64,000 nucleotides of DNA from Aurelia coerulea. Taxonomy: Eukaryota; Cnidaria; Scyphozoa; Semaeostomeae; Ulmaridae. Numbering within the stretch: position 1 is the first letter of the stretch; every line of letters begins with the position of its first letter. Where the stretch lies: contig CM076952.1 of the NCBI GenBank assembly GCA_039566865.1, forward strand, positions 12,420,501 through 12,484,500, given 5' to 3'. Shown piece after piece: positions 21,601-34,766 of the stretch. Both the position numbers and the translations under genes were made by a program. Below the pieces are notes generated by a model, which was not told the DNA's origin, made no database searches, and saw only the letters and a program-made list of their open reading frames with translations.

Positions 21601-22820
21601 CTTCTTTTGTGTTCCCTAACTTCATCAACGATGCATTTGTCTATTAATAATTGGTCCATTGTTCCAAGGAATCCATCAATTGCACCAAATTGCCCTTCAT
21701 CTCATACATTGTTCCTCATCGCATGCTCTTTCATATACTTTGCTATCATTCCTGTATATACCTTATACGACGTATTAAGGCAAGTGATTGGTCGATAATC
21801 TTTCACTGGGCTTAAATCTTCAGCCTTGGGCAGTGTTAACGTTCTCCCCCACGAATATCTGCAATATTTACGAAATTACGGAGAGGGGGCAAGCTCGGTA
21901 TTAATAGGGTCAAAAGATCTCCCTCACTTTTTACAAGAAAATGGTCTATTGATCTTTGTTCTCGATATACTCAATCAGAAATGCTGATAAGTCTACTTCC
22001 TCCATCCTTTCTTTTTATGAACAATCGAATGACATTCACATATTATGCCACCGCTCCATGCATGAAAAAAAAACTTATTGGAACAGTCTTTAAAAAGGAT
22101 CAAGTCAAAACTTCGAGATAGTTAGAAATTCTTACGCAAGAAAATGATGAATAAAGATCATAAAGGACTTGTAGAAATATTAACAAATCATGAAAACCCT
22201 GCAAGCTGATCATGAAGAATTGCAGGTGATGACAGATAAGTCTGCGCGTGGGTCCAAATATTGTTAATACCTATGACATGATGGCCCATTCTTGGATTGT
22301 GGAGGCACTTAGATCTAAATCGTCCAAACATGACAAAGCTTTGAACTCGTCGGTCGTTAGGCATTCAAACATTATAACTGAAACAAAATCGAATAGCAAC
22401 AATGTAGCATGGCAACTTTAACATTATTCTTACTGTTTCACTTACCCCTTGTGTTGTCATCTTTTAGAAAAACGTCTAAACAGTCGATGAAGTTGGTACC
22501 ATTAAATGGATCACCACCGATTCCTAGAATGAAAATAGGTTCCTATCAAAATAGTGTCTTAAGCCTAGAAAACTAAAGTTCCTTTTTGAAAACAAATGCA
22601 GAAAAAGCCTTACTAGCGATATGAAAAAGAAAACTTTCCGGTTTCGATCTTCTGATACAATCAGAAAAATTCCGTAGATACACCCAACTGATCTAAGGTG
22701 ACTATTCTAGCAGAATGCTGCGCCTAAGGTGTCCGAAGAGTATCAAAGTTTCTAATTGAAAAATATAGTCGTAAATCGTGATTCATAAAAAACAAAAACT
22801 CGCAAAAATAAAGTGAAGAA
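21601..22820. other. Spacer between E1 and E2, no gene seen
   Basis: About 1.2 kb. Parts of 21600-21830 could be decayed LINE sequence (a plus-strand block VIPVYTLYDVLRQVIGR), but I cannot place it in a family. The rest is AT-rich without coding signal. Confidence 0.3.
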
Positions 22821-23403
22821 GGGGAGGAGTAGCCTGCGTGCAGACTCTACTGATTCCCTGAAGAGAAGTGAGGTTCCTCCTCCAGTAGAGTCTGCGCATC
22901 AGCGACGGAAAGCCTGTCTGCGGTCACGTGCGGTTCCTCGGCTCGAGGAACCAAATTTCATTGGTAGAGAGCGATTCTATTGTTATCTCGCAATTCATGA
23001 TGGCGCAACAGGAACAACAACATGGCAGGAGTGGGATGAAGAAGGTTTCCAGGAAGCATGGAAGCTTGCATGCTGTACTTTGAATGTCGACAGATTTAAC
23101 AACGAACAAAAGAATGCACTGTAATTTCATTTCAAAGATTTTAAAGACTTATGTTTCAGCTGTGGCAATATTCCGTGGACAGGAGCACTGTACAACCCTT
23201 CTTGGATGTCTTTAAGGACAGACTCGTCCTTCTCACACCTGAATCGATGTTGTCTTCCCAACAAAATGGAGAAACTCTTTAGGCCTACTGATAATTACTT
23301 TGCTGATAACTGTGTCGGAGTTGCTGTTAATGAAACCCATTGCATAACACTATATGGTAAGTTTTTCATGGTGCAAAAAGTAAATTCTCGTTGGGGGAAC
23401 ATC

Positions 23404-23966
23404 ATGAAGTAAAGTATAATAAAGTAAAATAAAGTATTAATAAAGTAAAAAAGTTCAATAAAGTATTAATGAAGTCACTTCAGATTCTGCAGAATAAGGT
23501 TGCAAAAGTCATGCTGGACCGCCCAAACAGGTCATCAAGCTCTGATGCACTTGCTGCTTTGAAATGGGAATCACTTGAAGAAAGAAGGAAGGCACACAGG
23601 AGTTCATTTGTAAAGAAAACTTTGCTAAATAATGTGAACACATCGAACGTGAGGGGTAATGAAATACATACCTATAATACTCGAAATAAGGGGAACTTTA
23701 GATTACCGAATTCAAGAACTAATTGGGGGAAGCAAAGATCTTCATATTGTTTTTTTAAAGAACAGAATGAACAATTTTGAATTGTAACGAAGGACTGTAA
23801 TCGCTTTTAGCTGTGTAAGATGTTATTAAGTTTAGGTAGTTTACTATTAATTTCTATTTTTTATACCTACATTGTAACTTTTTACTTTTGAGGACCCCCA
23901 TGAAAAGCACCTCTTGGTGATTGGGGCATCCTCTTTAAAGATATTTAATCAAATCAAATCAAATCA
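23404..23966 (+). mobile_element. CR1-like LINE 3' fragment inserted in E2
   Basis: Codons 23469-23777 give the C-terminal part of a CR1-type RT protein: LQILQNKVAKVMLDR, DALAALKWESLEERR, YNTRNKGNFRLPNSRTNWGK. The 3' untranslated region follows, ending in the tail (AATCA)n at 23946-23967. Sister copy E1 lacks it: there AACAT/CAGCATGG runs directly on (20800-20780, minus). It is preceded by an AAAGTA-rich stretch (23402-23460). The sequence after the tail up to about 24125 is also absent from E1. Confidence 0.8.
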
Positions 23967-25540
23967 ATGGAATACTGGTGCATAGAAGGGGGACATGCCT
24001 CTAAGCAAAGTGGACCATCTTCAACATCATTTTTGATACAGACAGTAGGTTTAGGTTAGGGTTTTGCCCAAGTGATACAGAAATTTAATGCTTCAAATTT
24101 AATAAATGGTAGCCAAATCCATGATATGAAAAGTTATTGTGGTGCATTCATTTTTTGAAATTAACTTTGAAAATATGGGTTGTTTGTGCAGTGGTTGGGG
24201 GGTGGCAACCCCCTACTCAAAAGAATCCTTGTAGTGCCCTCTTCATTAGACAAAACAGGGTGGATGCAGATTCTTGCAATATTATTATTATTTTATTATA
24301 ATAATTATTATTTGCAGATTCTTGCAATGTTTAACCCCTTGAATACCATATTATCAAGCCCTGGAAAATCAATACAGTGTGCTGCCATTGAAGTAAGTTT
24401 TGAATCATTGCCTGTTGAATGATGTCAGACAGGGTTCTTTATCCCTAGGATTGGATCAGCCGTATTAGATAACTCTGGAATCCATACATTCTAGAATCTG
24501 AACTTCTGACACTAACTGTGTTTGATGTAAAATTGAATATGGCCATTCTAAAACATGAATTTGGGAAATAAAGATTTTCTTATTAATTCACGTAGGACAA
24601 TGTTTGATAAGAAATGCTCATAATAGATCATTTATTTAGTAAAATTAGAGATGAGTCTGACTCCCTGTGAAAATTTGTTAGATTTCTAAATAAATGTTTT
24701 ATTCTCAAGCTGGATTTAAATTAAGTGCAAACATCTTTCAAAGTACAGTAGTTCTTGAGGTAACAAAATATTCTTTTGCAGGGGGTCATCAAGGTCTAAC
24801 ATAGATCACTCCAGGATTTGGTATGGATCAATTGGGGAGTTAAGATCTTTGCTACCAAGAGATACACAGTTTTCAGGGTTCACAGCAACTGCTACAAAAG
24901 TTACAAAACTGGAAATCTTTGAGGCCTTGTGTTGGCAGAAACACACGCATCTTGGAGTTTTCACCTGGGAAGGAGAATTTTAAATTTTGTGTTGACTTAT
25001 TGATATGTTATTCAAAAAAGGTTCTACCCACTTATAACTGAGTTGTAAGTCAAAAATAAGGACAGAAAGGATTTATTTGCAAAACCCAAAACCCAGCAGC
25101 TGTCATATGGAGGACATTTGAAGAAAGCCTTGGTCCAGATTTTTATGCATTGAAACTCAAGATCCCACAGAAAAGGTCAGTAGACATGTTTCATGCAGGA
25201 ACACCAAACAGAGCAAAAGTGCATATTTTAAGGATCTTTCAGAATTAGATGGCACAATAAGAATTTTCAAATGTACTGTGGCTTTGGAATGGGTATGAAT
25301 TGCAAAAGGTGTCTGTAGAATATTGCATTCAGGGCCATCAAAATCCATTGAATCCTACATACAAGAATGTGGTAGGACGCAAAGAGATGGTTCTAAAAGC
25401 CGCTGCTTTCTGCTGTACAATGGATTTTTGCAATCAAATTGTGCAGGGGACATAAGAGAATATGTGACATCAAGCAAATGCCGCAGAGAGATGATTTCAA
25501 ACAATCTTTCTGAAAACAATGATGCAATGGGTGTAATACG

Positions 25541-25614
25541 TAGCCTGCGTGCAGACTCGACTATCCTAAAGTGTAGGACTACACTTTAGGATAGTCGAGT
25601 CTGCACGCAGGCTA
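25541..25614. mobile_element. 74-bp palindromic MITE, E3-type ends
   Basis: It starts TAGCCTGCGTGCAGACTCGA and ends with the exact reverse complement, with only about two unpaired central bases; the sequence is simply the two 36-bp ends of the E3 family fused. It is flanked by TGTAATACG on both sides (25532-25540, 25615-25623). The equivalent place in E1 (minus strand near 19385) has a single TGTAATACG, which is the empty site. It interrupts the RecQ zinc-binding coding segment (VIRGCKCC). Confidence 0.95.
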
Positions 25615-26789
25615 TGTAATACGAGGCTGCAAGTGCTGTGACATTTGTGCTGAAAATTTTAATAATGACTGTAAAGCAGATCCATGCACTGTATCCTATT
25701 ATCCTTTTATTCAGGAAAATTCTGAAGGGTGTGAACATATAGTAAAAACACAAGAGATATCAAATGAACAAATGAAACTACTTTCCAAAGATTTACAGAA
25801 ATAAAAATTATGAGCACATTATCTATTTTGTCCAATGTGAATATCAACTATGGAGATTTTCATATCAACCAAGTGTTGAAGCATGCTGACAAAACATTTA
25901 ACTATGAAACTCTGAGAACGCATGCGGAGATCTGGAAATTTACCCATGGAATCAAAATTTTGGAGATCTTGAGTTCAATCTTTCCAGACATCCTTGTTCA
26001 GATTTGGATCATTCATTTTTGGTGGAAGAAAATTAAGACAATGCATGACAAGACATTGTTGATGATTCTAAATTGGATGCCTTTAATTACGCAAGTCAAC
26101 ATCAAAATATGGACACAGCATTTAGTGCCACTCTTTGTTCAGAAAAACTCATCTTCTAGAGGATCAAATAAATATATCTGAACTCCAACAGTGTTGGAAC
26201 GTTCAAACTGAGACATTGAAATGGAATGAATGATTGATACATTAATTTCTTATTACTATAAGATCTGTTCATACTGTATTATGACAAGAGTCCTCATTTA
26301 CCGTTAAAGCTATATATTAAGCCCGCAAAAGCTTTTTGGAACCTTTTATTTCGTATTGCCCAAAATGAACATACGGTCATACTCGCATAATTCAGATTTC
26401 GTCAGACCAAGAGAAATAATTTGACTTAATCCAAGCAAATCTGACTAACCTGTCATATTTTAACTCATCATATTTTGTCAAATTTAGGGATTTTAATTCA
26501 GTCCAATCTGGGACTGATACTTTTTCTTGAGCTTCTGAAAATGCAAGACTGATTTATCCGAGTTTGACTGTTAACATTTTGAAAGTAAAACAAACAAATA
26601 CAAGTTGGTGTTGAGCCCAAAACATATAAAAATTATTCTTTTGATTGTTTTAGTTCTCTGAGAGAAAATTTTCAAAAGCATTTGTGTTTTAAATACATGG
26701 AGGGGGCCTTACAACGAGAGGGGGTCTCAATTAGGTTTGGGAATAGGTGTGAGGGGCTTATTAGAGAGGGGCCTTGATAAATAGTAAAA

Positions 26790-27085
26790 ATTTTCTCCTG
26801 TAAGAAGAACCTTGACTCTCAGATCGCCAAAAAATTAAGAAACTCCAGTACTGGGAAAAGATAACTTTATAAAATATTTTTACTTTATCTTCATTTGTTT
26901 AATGTCTAAATATTGGAAGCCCTCAAAACACATTGTTTTAAAAAGTTCGCAAGGGCACAGGTAGTGAACATGAAGTTTGTTAGGAAACTTTTCAGAAATT
27001 CGTAAGAAAGTATGAATAATCAAAATCTGATCTTTAAGAAACTTTCAGTACTGGCCCAAATTCTTAATTTCTTATAAAAAAAATG
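26790..27085. mobile_element. MITE of the TTTCTTATAAG family inside E2
   Basis: Blocks AAGAAACTCCAGTACTGGG and AGTACTGGCCCAAATTCTTA, with end TTCTTATAAAAAAAATGCA, are the mirrored counterpart of 17943-18297 in E1. Confidence 0.65.
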
Positions 27086-27469
27086 CACTCAGCGTTTTAC
27101 ACTGCAGTGGACATGTGGGATGAGGCCATAGAGCTGCAACCACTAGTTGATATGCTTTTTAACGGTTTACTGTAAATAATGAATCTGAATTTTTTTCTTG
27201 TCTGTTTCATCCCATAACATGTATAGAAGTAATGAACATCAAAGTCGTCTAAAATGGCTGGATTTTGCCTTGTGTGTGCTTTGTATTGTCTACCTTTGTT
27301 ATTAGTACATAAATGTTTCTTTACTTTACTTGTAAGTTCCTAAACAATTTCTTGAGGTCATTTTTGATTGATGCTTTAGTGTTTTCCTGATCTTCTTAAT
27401 TCTGCACTCTCTGCGGGCCTTCTGAGAGTGGCTAAGCACAGTTTCGTAATGTTGTTGAAATGTTCTAGC

Positions 27470-27890
27470 ACCAAATCAAGGGGTATATTTCCTCCAGAGC
27501 CATGTAATATTAGGCTATGCGTGCATCCACCGGCACCAGCACACGGGCGGGGTGATAAAATTGATTGGGCCAGGTAAAAACTCGGATTTCATTCGTGACT
27601 CCAAGAGAATATCTGACTTCATTCGTAACTTCAAAGTTACCTCAGTAATTTTCAATGCCATCGCTTCAGTTGCGTCAAACATTATTGTTTGGTTTGCAAA
27701 TGTATTTCATTTTAGGCCTCGCTCGCCAACGCCAACCTCTCTATTTTTATCGACTCATGAAAACTTTTAATGCTTTTCTCATAATCAACTTTCCTGGAAT
27801 TAAGCTAAAGTCGTGCTTTGTTACTATTTCGATTCTACAAATTCTGCACAATGTTCTTTCCAACTCCATTTTGCATACAATCTTTTAACC
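27470..27890 (-). pseudogene. Cys-rich ORF remnant of E2
   Basis: Reverse complement of the E1 ORF region. Minus-strand sequence starting near 27870 corresponds to MELERTLCRICRIE with frame-disrupting changes, continuing to the RPKMKY block near 27715. The intact CTGCAC/GATCGTGC site at 27895-27910 shows that E2 lacks the foldback element found in E1. No complete domain remains. Confidence 0.5.
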
Positions 27891-28082
27891 ACCGTCAAGC
27901 GATCGTGCAGCGTGGCGGCCATATTGAATATACAACAGACGGCAACATCCGGGAACATCAGGATGTAAAATGCTGATGTCAGCAGACAGGCTCTCCGTCG
28001 CTGATGCGCAGACTCTACTGGAGGAGGAACCTCACTTTTCTTTAGGGAATCAGTAGAGTCTGCACGCAGGCTAGGGGAGGAG

Positions 28083-30394
<2,312 letters not shown>

Positions 30395-30601
30395 ATGGAG
30401 TTGGAAATTTCCACGGGAAGCAGAGGGCGTCCTCGTCGTCCAGAACAGCGTAAAGTGGTGTACTTCAATGAAACAACATTGAAGATTTGGAATGCGAGGA
30501 AGAAAGAGATATCGAGTCGTATTAAAGGCCGTATATTAACGAGCGATGAGTTTGCAACGTTCCTGCTGAATCAGCTTGGACAGGGAAGTTTGACAGGATG
30601 A
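30395..30601 (+). CDS. Small ORF or first exon, unknown function
   Basis: A 68-codon frame from ATG 30395 to TGA 30599. It encodes a basic protein starting MELEISTGSRGRPRRPEQRK and continuing VVYFNETTLKIWNARKKEIS. The composition looks genuinely coding and the GRPRR segment resembles an AT-hook-like basic patch. A possible further exon lies at 31318-31386 (after TTACTTTTAG, ending ...AATGCAG|GTACAG). The family is not recognised; such ORFs are often part of multicopy transposon genes. Confidence 0.45.
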   Translation: MELEISTGSRGRPRRPEQRKVVYFNETTLKIWNARKKEISSRIKGRILTSDEFATFLLNQLGQGSLTG

Positions 30602-31467
30602 ACCGTTTCGTCGACAGTAGTCAGCTCTTCAAATACCCATACAAGCGATCATACCTATTATGATAAGAAGAAAGGACCCACTACTCTGGCAGTGGCAGTC
30701 TGGCTGCAATGCCAAATGAAAGGTGAGAGGCAGTATAGTATGTTAAACCAAACAAGGCATACTCTCTCTATAAAAGAGGGGTCATCAACAAAAGATTTTC
30801 GTCCCCTATTTGTTTTGTCAAGATCTGAACCCCCTCCCCCCTGCTTAGCGACTTTTCTTGTCAGGATTTTCATCCCCAAAGCGAAAATTTTAATGCGTAA
30901 TGGATTCAGGTGAGACCCCCCACCCCCTCTTAATGGACAGAATCTGTTAACGGGGATGAAAATCTTTTGTCAATGACCCCAACTGATTTGATAGATACTG
31001 AAACCCATCAATAGAATATATTTGGATTGTGATGGCCTTATACATTATATATTCAGTAACATTGTTCGGAGAGTCAACCCAAAATTCATACAGCATTTGT
31101 ATGATATATGAGAAACATTAACCAGAGAAAATGAATTTGAGACAGAAGTAAGAGTTGCATTTTGACAATGTACAAAACTTACCTTTTATTACCTTTAATT
31201 GCAAATGATGATTTCTGAAAAGTTAGTGTATCAAATGCACAAAAAAACTTACATGGAAAATGCCCACTCCGCTGTTCTCTGAATAACATCAAAATTACAT
31301 GCTTCATTTACTTTTAGCGAGAGTGGCTTGGATATGCTGGTAAGCCCTACTCGTGCAGCTACGACAGCAGTCAAGAGGAATGCAGGTACAGTATATATGG
31401 AAAGAAATTTCTATACTTTTTCATAGATTTTCTTACATTGGAATAAAGAATTTTAGCACATTATTCA
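30602..31467. other. No certain gene
   Basis: Contains a pyrimidine-rich block with related motifs on both strands (CCTCCCCCCTG near 30830 and CACCCCCTCTTAATG near 30920). A possible 69-bp exon lies at 31318-31386. Otherwise nothing is supported. Confidence 0.3.
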
Positions 31468-31555
31468 GGAACAATCTTTTTGTATGCGTGTTGTACAATG
31501 TTGCTATAATATAACTATTTAAAATAAAATAATTGTACCTTGAACAGAGATGATA

Positions 31556-31606
31556 AAGCACGACGTTTCGAGCTTAGCCCGTTATCAAGGAAAGAAAGAT
31601 TAGTAG
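31556..31606 (-). other. Hammerhead-like segment in the 3' PLE repeat
   Basis: Minus strand: TTGATAA, then CGGGC-TAA-GCTCG (a 5-bp stem II with a G-U pair), then GAAAC and GTC. The layout matches PLE hammerheads with stem II, GAAA and a GUC cleavage triplet, but the first core box is TTGATAA instead of CUGANGA, which should abolish catalysis. The same segment is present in the other repeat at 34716-34766. Confidence 0.4.
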
Positions 31607-31793
31607 AACAGGAGTAAAAGGAAGAGTAGATTCAAAAGATGGGATCGAATAAAAAGGAACAGTGGTGATGCAACATAAATAAATAGTATGAGCAGGATAA
31701 AAAAAACAAAAACAAAAACAAAACAAAATATGTAAATAATAAAAAAAAACACCCAGGGCAATGGTCAAAAGGAAGTGCTATGCTATGATAATG

Positions 31794-32160
31794 TTACTGT
31801 AAATAAGTAAATTGTTTGTTAAGTCCAACAGGATAAAGAGTGGCGAGTTTGAAGATGATACGCTTTTCCAATGTTTTTAGTTTAGCGCTGTCTGTAGGGG
31901 CAAAGAGAAGACCAAGAATTGACAAGTCTTCAGTTGAATGGTTTGGCAAATTGAAATGCTTTGATATATTGCTGTCAGGGTCATTTTCATGTTGATCATT
32001 AAGGTGAATTTTGTGTTTGACATTTCTCATGTGTTCGCCGAATCTGTTGTTAAGTTGTCGGGAAGTTTCGCCGATATAGATGATGTTACATTTGTTGCAG
32101 GAGATACAGTAAATGATGCTTGAAGATGAACAGGTAAATTTAGATTTGATAGTGAAGGAT
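31794..32160 (-). pseudogene. PLE GIY-YIG endonuclease domain
   Basis: Minus strand. The block CISCNKCNIIYIGETSRQLN followed by NRFGEHMRNVK is the canonical PLE GIY-YIG motif (CxxC, IYIGET, then an Arg- and His-containing helix). It continues with SILGLLFAPTDSAKLKTLEK, AATLYPVGLN-like sequence and a stop at 31794. It belongs downstream of the RT but is one frame out, with a break near 32150 after PKLILHYQI. In intact PLEs this domain nicks target DNA for priming. A duplicated C-terminal piece lies at 34954-35213. Confidence 0.85.
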
Positions 32161-34556
32161 CAGTTTCGGTTGTTGATTGCAGTTGCTGGGTTGATGAGTA
32201 CACGTTTGACAGAGGTGATGATTACAAGGAAATGTGCCAGGGGAATCTGAAGATTGAAGGTTGGTGCGAACAAGACAATCCCTGATGTTTTTGTCTCTTC
32301 TGAAGGCCATCAGTGGTGGGGCATAGAATATTTCTTTGGTCTGTAGATCTTCCCTTAAGATGTGGTGGTTGTTGTAAATAATTTTCTTGATCCGGTTGTT
32401 CAGTGGATGGTAGGTGAGGGTGAATGGGATTCGGTTGTTGGTCTGTTTCCTGTCGACTGGCAGCAAGGCATCGTCTTGTGAGAGGTTGTTGACTTTATTG
32501 AGGGCTGAAGTTGTGATGGTCTCTCGATAATCATTTGATGGAAGAAGGATGTCATTTCTGTTGCTTTATTATGAAAATCATCATCATGAGAGCAGATACG
32601 GCGGAGACGGCGTAATTGTGAGTAGGGAATTGAATCTTTGTATTTGCTAGGGTGAGATGATTTGTAATTGAGAAAGCTGTGTGCATCTGTGTCTTTGTAA
32701 TATATAGAAGTTGCAATGGTATCGTTTTCAATCTTCAGTAGGATGTCGAGAAAGGGCAGGCTTTGTGCAGTGATGTTGTGTGTGAATTGAAGAGCTGGGT
32801 GGAAGTTGTTTGTAAATTCGATGAACTCCTGTAGGGCTGCAAGCGGCAGTGACGTTGCACCAATAATTTCATCCATATATCTTTTGATAAGGCATGGTAT
32901 TGGGCCATTATATGAATTACAGATGAGATGCTCCTGATGTCCCACAAAAAGGCAAGCATAGCTGGGTCCTAGTTTACTTCCCATTGCAACCCCAGAGGTT
33001 TGCAGATGAAAACTGCCATTGAATGAGAATGCATTGCTAGTTAAGACAAGCTCGGCTAGGCGAAGAAGAGTGTTGGCTGGTGGATGTTGTTTAGGGCGTT
33101 GATCAAGAAAGAATTTAAGCGCCTTTAATCCCTCAGCATGAGGAATGCAGGTATATAGTGACTTAACGTCCATAGTGAACAAATAACGATTAGGGCCATT
33201 AAATTTAAATTCTTTGAACAGCCGGAGAGCATGTGATGTATCTTTGATAAAGGTAGGTAGTTGTTGATTGATAGGTGTGAAAATGCTGTCAAGGTAGGAT
33301 GCAATTTGGGCTGTTGGGCAAGAGACGGCTGATACAATGGGACGTCCAGGGTTTTTTGGCTTGTGGATTTTTGGAAGCATGTAGAAAACAGAAGTTCTTG
33401 GGTGTTGAATATAGAGTTTGTCTGCATTCGGGGGGAGGTGTTCAAGGTTCATTTCTTCTTTGATGGTATAGATGATTGTTTTGTTGAATGACTTTGTGGG
33501 ATTCTTTGCAATATTTTCATAGGAAGATGATTGTAACTGGGAGTTAGCTTCTTGGATGTAGAGGTCTTTCCTCCAAACGACAATACGGCCACCTTTATCC
33601 GCAGGTTTGATGACGATGTCGTCACGTGATTTAGGATGCTTAAGGGCTGACCATTCTTGTTGTGTTAAATTGGATGTTTTGCATTTGGTTTTAAAATTAA
33701 TTTGAGAAATCTCATACCTGCATTTGTCAATGTAGAGGTCAAGTGCTGAATGTTTTCCAGGTTTTGGGGTCCATGCTGACTTGGTAGGGAAAAGGGTATT
33801 AATAGTAGTTATGTCGTCTTCTTCAGGAGAAGAGGAAATTGAATCGTTGTCTTGCTGTGAAGATTCTTCTGAATTCCTTCCATGAAAGTGAGCTTTGAGA
33901 CGAAGACGCCGGAAGAATGCTTCGGTATCATGCTTTGCTTGGAATTCATCCACACGCTGTCTTTGTGGAACAAATTTAAGGCGTTTGTTGAGTACATTCC
34001 TTTCTTCAGAGGATAATGGTAAATCTTCTGGTATGGTTTGGACAATATTTCTTGATTCACTTACAGTAGTTGTTGTTGAATTGGATTTGATGTTTCCAAT
34101 AAGATCATCAAATTTGCGGTCTTTTGTTTCTTTCAAATTCAGGTATAAAGACTGGTTCAACTCATGTATATTTCTGTGTATTGATAGAAAAGTTTCATAG
34201 TTACTACAGAGAAATTGAAGACGGTTGACGAGATTGGGTAACTTATCTGAAAGTTCCTTGTTGATTAGCTGGTAATCCTGAAGTGTTGAACGGATGAGGT
34301 TTCTTGAACAGCAGTTGAGATGTCTTTTGATGGCAACTGATTGCATCGACGAATGAAATTTGAGTTGGAAGCCTTTTGGGATGACTTTTGATCGCAGGCA
34401 TCGACTGAGGAAATGTGCATGGCTAGTAAATCGTGTTTTCTTGAAGGTTGATGTTGAAACTTCATAAGATGCTTGAATGATGTCTTGGGAGAAGCATTCA
34501 GTAAAATGTTTAAAGTCGCGCCGGATCCCTTGAGTAAACTGTTTCAGAGAAGGCAT
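32140..34556 (-). pseudogene. PLE reverse transcriptase ORF
   Basis: The main frame of 718 codons (34556-32400) starts at MPSLKQFTQGIRRDFKH. Features in order: a long N-terminal region with a Ser/Asp-rich acidic patch; KPADKGGRIVVWRKDLYI; YMLPKIHKPKNPGRPIVS (RT motif 2-3 of PLEs); FTMDVKSLYTCIPH (motif A); SGVAMGSKLGPSYACL (motif B); and KRYMDEIIGAT (motif C, where the usual DD is DE). After SLPFLDILL, the C-terminal part shifts frame near 32545 and continues in another frame (IPFTLTYHPLN ... 32140). The frameshifts and the DE catalytic pair argue that it is inactive. The copy is otherwise nearly full length and young. Confidence 0.92.
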
Positions 34557-34715
34557 GAGTTACGGCATCAGCAGCAGAGTAGAAGGCTTGAGAAAAATCC
34601 AGTATCACGCTGATAAAATATAAATGCAGAACAATCTTTTTGTATGCGTGTTGTACAATGTTGCTATAATATAACTATTTAAAATAAAATAATTGTACCT
34701 TGAACAGAGATGATA

Positions 34716-34766
34716 AAGCACGACGTTTCGAGCTTAGCCCGTTATCAAGTAAAGAAAGATAAGTAG
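34716..34766 (-). other. Hammerhead-like segment in the 5' PLE repeat
   Basis: Identical in its core to 31556-31606 (TTGATAA, stem II CGGGC/GCTCG, GAAACGTC). Its conservation in both repeats reflects their recent common origin and does not prove function. Confidence 0.4.

Larger units (their letters stand above)
22970..26180 (+). pseudogene. RecQ-like DNA helicase remnant in E2
   Basis: Blocks in order: EGFQEAWKLACCTLNVDRFN with NNEQKNAL (N-terminal Q-motif-like region, 23030-23122); an exon opening after TTTCAG at about 23160; the DEAH-box region FADNCVGVAVNETHCIT (23305-23350), where DEAH has become NETH, ending at a GTAAGT donor; a motif III remnant near 24860-24910; and the motif V/VI block SKSIESYIQECGRTQRDGSK (25335-25400), equivalent to the RecQ motif VI (QxxGRxGRDG). 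Then come SRCFLLYNG and a zinc-binding and C-terminal part. The C-terminal exon (25625-26180) is split by the 74-bp MITE and has stops. Unlike E1, this copy keeps motif VI but has lost the catalytic Asp and Ala of motif II. Confidence 0.82.
22830..28073. mobile_element. RecQ-carrying TIR transposon, copy E2
   Basis: The element starts TAGCCTGCGTGCAGACTC at 22830 and ends with its reverse complement at 28073. It is flanked on both sides by the identical 9-mer GGGGAGGAG (22821-22829 and 28074-28082). TIRs match for about 90 bp and contain an internal hairpin. The order is RecQ-like gene on the plus strand from the left end, and Cys-rich ORF remnant on the minus strand from the right end, the mirror image of E1. 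Later insertions are a CR1 fragment (23404-23966) and a 74-bp MITE (25541-25614). The perfect target duplication shows an independent transposition event. Confidence 0.92.

Noticed and set aside
15528..28073. A 12.5 kb inverted segmental duplication
   Set aside because: Each arm has its own TIRs and target duplications, so two separate insertions explain the symmetry.
30692..30913. A pair of overlapping ORFs on both strands
   Set aside because: Proline- or glycine-rich frames created by C and G runs; no domain and no splice signals.
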